Below are positions 61,201 through 64,000 of a stretch of DNA of 64,000 nucleotides, piece after piece. Every line of letters starts with the position of its first letter. The stretch's first letter is position 1. The DNA is taken from the NCBI RefSeq assembly GCF_016862435.1, contig NZ_BOMY01000044.1, positions 62,001 through 126,000 on the forward strand. The letters are read 5' to 3'. The position numbers and the translations under genes were made by a program. The notes below the pieces were generated by a model that saw nothing but the letters and a program-made list of their open reading frames with translations, searched no databases and was not told the DNA's origin. The stretch is from Paractinoplanes tereljensis. GTDB lineage: Bacteria > Actinomycetota > Actinomycetes > Mycobacteriales > Micromonosporaceae.

Positions 61201-62161
61201 GGGTGGCGAAGACCCCGAGACGCTGAAGGCCGCGAACAACCTCGCCACTTCGCTACGCCTTACGGGTGACTTCAACGGCGCCGTGCGGACCAGTGAAGAG
61301 GTTGTCGAGCGTCGTCGCCGGGTGACCGGGCCGGAGGACTACTACACCCTCCTGTACAGCATTCTGTATGGCCGCGACCAGCGCGAAATCGGTGATCTGG
61401 CGCGTTCGCGCGAGACCCTGGAAACCGCTGTCGGCGCCTGCCTGCGAGCCCTCGGTGACCGCCACGAGTTGACCCTGCTGGCCCGCAAGAACCTCGCCGT
61501 CACGCTACGCCGTCTCGGGCTCATCGAGGAGGCCAAAGGCCTCAGCATCAGCGTTCGGGACGCTTTCGAGGAGACCGTCGGTCAGCGGCATCCGCACACG
61601 CTGGCGGCCGGTCTTGAAGTGGCCTGTGCGTTGTCGGCGGCCGGCGACAACGCCGGTGCCGGCGTCGCCGCCGGGGACGTGCTCGCGCGCTATCGGCAAC
61701 GGCAGAGCGCCAACCACCCCTTCACCCTGGCCGCTCAGAACGATCTCGCGATCTTCCTGTTGCGTGACGGCCGGACCGAGGAGGCCCGCGGGCCCCTCGA
61801 CGAGGCCGCCGCGGGTTTCGCCGAGGCGCTTGGTGAGGAGCACCCCTACACGCTGCTCTGCAGCAGCAACCGAGCCAACGCGATGTTCGCCATGGGTGAG
61901 ATCGAGGCAGCTCGGACAATCGATGAGAACAACTACACACGGTTGCGGTCTCTGCTCAGTGCCGGTCACCCCGCCGTCATTGCAGCTGCCGCCAACCTTG
62001 TCGCCACCCGACTGGCGGCCGGTGATCAGGAAAGTGCCGAGAAGCTGCGCGAGGACGCCTTGCGTACCTGCCTCGATCGGCTCGGCAGCGACCACCCACA
62101 TACGGCGTCGCTGCGCGACGGCGCCCGGATCAACAGCGACATCGAGCCTTCCGAGACATGA
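58250..62161 (+). CDS. fxsT: FxsT-like STAND protein: ParA-like, TIR-like, NB-ARC and TPR domains
   Basis: The product (1303 residues) has, in order: a ParA/MinD-like ATPase at the N-terminus with deviant Walker A FYSYKGGVGRTMALANIAW (residues about 12-30); a TIR-like domain (about 333-465, RLVIGYTPRDRIWAEWIQFQ); an NB-ARC ATPase with P-loop GIGGVGKTQIAIEY (about 521) and Walker B WAVIFDNTDD; and TPR repeats from about 880 to the end, with recurring HPYTL, DPETLKAANNLAT and HPHTL. This is the FxsT layout of Fxs loci. GTG 58250 is preferred because AAGGAGG lies 5 bases upstream; GTG 58205 overlaps the FxsC stop. Confidence 0.85.
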   Translation: MDRPGRNGQIITFYSYKGGVGRTMALANIAWILASTGRRVLTVDWDLESPGLHLYFMPFLTDRRLRQTPGVVDAIMDYRKRVQESGPLDQATLHRVARVQRYAISLERYEFPSGGSIDFLPSGQQVPEYSSTVSNFDWSEFWDGLDGEAFLKTWADDMRANYDVTLIDSRTGLSDNAGICTVEMPDTVVNCFTFNNQNIDGAAAAARAILEMRESRGNPVRIFPVPTRVEDGEAAKLDRWRGTAQHRFRSLVTDLGYADPVKYWGTVEIPYKVFYAYEESLATFGDRAHQENTLLAAYQRLAGELIGEPCEFDGPSDTMRRGWLAEFEQRGPINPGRLVIGYTPRDRIWAEWIQFQLRTVGQRSDLQDINAPNAVAVLADAERALLLLSQESVRLPAALAFWDAARARDASTFSRFLIPVRLDGFRLPSPFDSREPVDMFNVSAAHAREAVLSQLDLRDAVPVHEVAAGGGPRPRFPFEPAQVWHTPSRNLAFTGRDTILEELRERLNASNADNGPAVLQGIGGVGKTQIAIEYLHRFAADYDIVWWISGDQPGLVPATLADLAGVLDLEVSGSVDNQKAAALEALRLGKPSPRWAVIFDNTDDPEQLRDLVPTGQGDVIVTTRGGEWSREAWTIDVNVFTREESVELISRRVPGIDRAGADQIAEKLGDLPLAVEQAASWLAATAMSPDSYLEILDENLPRILELKAGPDYPHPAAQIWRVPQQRLRESNPAAAHLVELCAFFAPEPIPTVLLSSPGMVAALGRDNPRLRDPLLYGSLVREITRYGLARQDSSIQALRMHRLVQNVIRSDLTTEVQQERQRQVHAILAAERRGNPDESSSWPAYQRLLPHLEPTGALDSDDPDVHKLIVDMVRSLRSRGDLTASLGLAGRAFDGWLERYGADDPSVLRIRFELANTLRALGEHESALETDTDVLERMTQVFGAKHPYTLMAARGRAGDLRGVGRYAEARALDEQTLVDLQTTMGGEDPETLKAANNLATSLRLTGDFNGAVRTSEEVVERRRRVTGPEDYYTLLYSILYGRDQREIGDLARSRETLETAVGACLRALGDRHELTLLARKNLAVTLRRLGLIEEAKGLSISVRDAFEETVGQRHPHTLAAGLEVACALSAAGDNAGAGVAAGDVLARYRQRQSANHPFTLAAQNDLAIFLLRDGRTEEARGPLDEAAAGFAEALGEEHPYTLLCSSNRANAMFAMGEIEAARTIDENNYTRLRSLLSAGHPAVIAAAANLVATRLAAGDQESAEKLREDALRTCLDRLGSDHPHTASLRDGARINSDIEPSET

Positions 62162-62243
62162 CCTACCCGCACCGGCGGGAGCGGTTTGACGGTGGCGCTA
62201 ATCTGTTCCGGTTGCGAGCCGGGATCTACAAAGGGGTACGAAG

Positions 62244-62435
62244 TTGAGGTCGTCGGCGGAGCCGCAGATCGACGGGAGTATCCCTAACATCATCGATGTT
62301 CCCTGGTCAAAGCTCATGACGGAGGGGTCCGATGCGCTGGGTCACGCACTGCGGCGGCGGCGTGAGACCGACGCCGAGCGTCCTGGAGTCGTTGCCTTGG
62401 CCGAGCAGATCAGCCTTTTCAACAACTTCATGTAA
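62244..62435 (+). CDS. fxsA: Fxs-type RiPP precursor peptide 2, ends F-N-N-F-M
   Basis: The product is 63 residues. The leader has IPNIIDVPWSKLMTEGSDAL followed by GHALRRRRETDAER, similar in plan to precursor 1 (SPLAHALERW), and the end is LAEQISLFNNFM. As in precursor 1 the Phe is fifth from the end and Asn third, giving F-x-N-x-x. TTG 62244 follows AAAGGGG by 7 bases. It lies 9 bases before the maturase gene, so it is likely its main substrate. Confidence 0.78.
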   Translation: MRSSAEPQIDGSIPNIIDVPWSKLMTEGSDALGHALRRRRETDAERPGVVALAEQISLFNNFM

Positions 62436-62444
62436 CCGGTTCGG

Positions 62445-63686
62445 GTGGCAGCCCTGCCTCAAGTCGCGTCAGGGGTTTCGGTTGAGGTCCTTCGTTCTGC
62501 GGCACCCGGGGTGACCGCTCCGGCCGCGGTGCCCTTTCGTCACCTGTTGCTGAAGGTGCACAGCAGGTGCAACCTCGCTTGCCGCTACTGCTATGTGTAC
62601 GAACACGTTGATCAGTCCTGGCGCGACCGCCCCAAGGTGATGGCGCACGAGGTTATCGATGTAGCCGCACGCCGGTTTGCCGAACACGCAGTGACTTGGG
62701 ATCTTCCGCGGGTGGCCGTCACCTTTCACGGCGGCGAACCGCTCCTGGCCGGTCCGGACGTGCTGGAGTACGCGATCGGGGCGATGCGGGACGCCATGCC
62801 GGCCGGGGTGGCCGTGCGGTTCACTGTGCAGACCAATGGCATCCTGCTCACCGAACCGATCCTCGACCTGTTCCGCCGCCACCAGGTTCGAGTCGGGGTG
62901 AGCCTCGACGGCGGCCGCCAGGCGAACGACCGCGAACGCCGGTTCGCGAACGGACGAGGGAGTTACCACCAGGTCGCGGCAGGCCTGGCGGCGTTACGGG
63001 CCGAGAAATACCGGCACCTCTACGGGGGTCTGCTGTGCACCGTGGATGTGCGCAACGACCCCGTCGAGGTGTACGAGGACCTGCTCGCCTTCGCCCCGCC
63101 CCGCATTGATCTGCTGTTGCCGCACGGTAACTGGACCCAGCCGCCGCCGGCGCGTATCCCCGGCGACCCGCGGACTCCGTACGCCGACTGGCTGATCCCG
63201 ATCTTCGATCGCTGGTACGACGCGCCGCGTCGGGAGACCGATATCCGGTTGTTCAGCGCGATCATGTCGCTCCTGCTGGGTGGTCCGAGCGACACCGAAT
63301 CGGTCGGCCTGACCCCGATCGACTTCGTGATCGTGGAGACCGACGGAGCAATCGAGCAGGGTGACGCCCTCAAGACCGCAGCCGAGGGCGAAGCGGCGAC
63401 CGGATGCAACGTCCTGGATCACCGATTCGATGACATCCTCGGGCTTCCCGGCATCCGGGCCCGCCAGACCGGCCTCGCCGGCCTGGGCGCGACCTGCCGG
63501 GCCTGCCCGCTGGTCCAGGTCTGCGGCGGTGGCCACTACGCCCACCGGTACGAGGCGACTTCCGGCTTCACGAATCCATCGGTCTACTGCGCCGACCTGC
63601 AGCGACTCATCCGGCACATCCACGGCCGGATGAGCGAGGACCTGCACCGGCTGACCGCCGACACCTCGACGGGGACCAATTCGTGA
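62445..63686 (+). CDS. fxsB: FxsB-type radical SAM/SPASM peptide maturase
   Basis: The enzyme (413 residues) has the radical SAM cluster motif LLKVHSRCNLACRYCYVY (Cys42, Cys46, Cys49) and a C-terminal SPASM region with Cys321, Cys351-xx-Cys354, Cys360 and Cys382 (CRACPLVQVCGGGHYAHRY). This matches FxsB maturases, which make a carbon-carbon crosslink in a three-residue motif of the precursor. GTG 62445 is only nine bases after precursor 2; no other start is better. The HEXXH-type gene overlaps its stop by 4 bases. Confidence 0.9.
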   Translation: MAALPQVASGVSVEVLRSAAPGVTAPAAVPFRHLLLKVHSRCNLACRYCYVYEHVDQSWRDRPKVMAHEVIDVAARRFAEHAVTWDLPRVAVTFHGGEPLLAGPDVLEYAIGAMRDAMPAGVAVRFTVQTNGILLTEPILDLFRRHQVRVGVSLDGGRQANDRERRFANGRGSYHQVAAGLAALRAEKYRHLYGGLLCTVDVRNDPVEVYEDLLAFAPPRIDLLLPHGNWTQPPPARIPGDPRTPYADWLIPIFDRWYDAPRRETDIRLFSAIMSLLLGGPSDTESVGLTPIDFVIVETDGAIEQGDALKTAAEGEAATGCNVLDHRFDDILGLPGIRARQTGLAGLGATCRACPLVQVCGGGHYAHRYEATSGFTNPSVYCADLQRLIRHIHGRMSEDLHRLTADTSTGTNS

Positions 63687-64000
63687 ATGTCCGCCCGCAC
63701 GGGCTCACCAGGGCGCAGTTCGCCGACATCGCTGCCGGCGGCGGCGATGCCCAAGCGCTGACCGGGCTGGCCGAGGCGCAGGTGAGCAAGCGCCTGCTGC
63801 TGCTGAGGGAGGTGCGCCGGGTTACCGGGCTGGGAGACGAGCCGGCCTGGGCGCTGCTGGATGCCGTGATGGACGACAACCCCCCGGCGGGGGTACTGGC
63901 GAACCTCGGCGGTCCGTTCACCGACCTGTGGGCGACCCGCCTGCTGCGGCGTCCGGGCGGGAAACCTACGCCGGTTGAGCGCCGGTACCTGGCCGGCCTC
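63683..64000 (+). CDS. HEXXH-type putative peptide modification protein, N-terminal part
   Basis: The first 106 residues are visible before the window ends. The start VNVRPHGLTRAQFADIAAGG followed by GDAQALTGLAEAQVSKRLLL has the beginning usual for the HEXXH motif-containing peptide modification proteins that accompany FxsB-type maturases; many are now thought to be 2-oxoglutarate-dependent beta-hydroxylases. The HEXXH motif itself lies beyond the edge and cannot be confirmed. GTG 63683 overlaps the FxsB stop (GTGA), so they are translated together. Confidence 0.72.
   Translation, partial: MNVRPHGLTRAQFADIAAGGGDAQALTGLAEAQVSKRLLLLREVRRVTGLGDEPAWALLDAVMDDNPPAGVLANLGGPFTDLWATRLLRRPGGKPTPVERRYLAGL

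Overview
The window is about 70% G+C and reads as the chromosome of a filamentous, mycothiol-making actinobacterium with motile spores, most likely Actinoplanes or a close relative in the Micromonosporaceae. The reasons are a flagellar and chemotaxis cluster, mshA, a BldN-type sigma factor with its anti-sigma partner, the actinobacterial rex-hemACDB operon, frequent GTG/TTG starts, and flagellar promoters of the form CTCA-N16-GCCGA. The species is inferred.

Region 1 (1-11450), flagellum and chemotaxis. The minus strand carries flgB-flgC-fliE-fliF (fliF runs off the left edge), fliD-fliS-fliT-like, and fliC. The plus strand carries flgN-flgK-flgL-fliW-csrA and a methyl-accepting chemotaxis receptor. 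flgB, fliC and flgN each have a matching FliA/WhiG-type promoter. The FliW/CsrA pair and two ANGGA sites in the fliC leader suggest B. subtilis-style translational control of flagellin.

Region 2 (11451-30000), mixed housekeeping and regulation: a PHP-domain protein, an SRPBCC protein, a PAS histidine kinase, a DUF7455 protein, a secreted S8 protease, a receiver-only protein, a secreted GH26-like glycosidase, an SDR/methyltransferase pair, mshA with a YbjN partner, two tandem MFS exporters, gpmA, and phoU divergent from a PhoR/SenX3-PhoP/RegX3 system with a candidate PHO box between them. One MFS exporter has about 180 extra residues in its central loop, built from tandem repeats and two palindromic elements.

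Region 3 (29918-38030): a compact toxin-immunity cassette (WXG100-like protein, T7SS-type toxin, putative immunity protein), a Cys-rich protein, a TIM-barrel isomerase, a CGNR zinc finger protein, proline dehydrogenase, a small HTH protein, a 33-residue AURKAIP1/COX24-like protein, an epimerase and a PlsC-type acyltransferase.

Region 4 (38129-48945), development and haem: rsbN-like anti-sigma and bldN; an acyl-CoA synthetase, glutaredoxin-like protein and HAD phosphatase; then rex-hemA-hemC-hemD-hemB behind a promoter overlapped by a near-perfect Rex operator.

Region 5 (48947-56425): a double-GNAT acetyltransferase, a membrane-anchored lytic transglycosylase, an FmdB-like zinc ribbon protein, a cyclase-ATPase-TPR regulator, a secreted phospholipase A2 and a K+ channel with RCK domain.

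Region 6 (56466-64000) is the most unusual: an Fxs-type RiPP locus. Two different short precursors (57 and 63 residues) flank an FxsC protein and a 1303-residue FxsT protein, followed by an FxsB radical SAM/SPASM maturase and the start of a HEXXH-type modification protein. Both precursors end in F-x-N-x-x rather than the family's F-x-S-x-x, which predicts Phe-to-Asn three-residue crosslinks.
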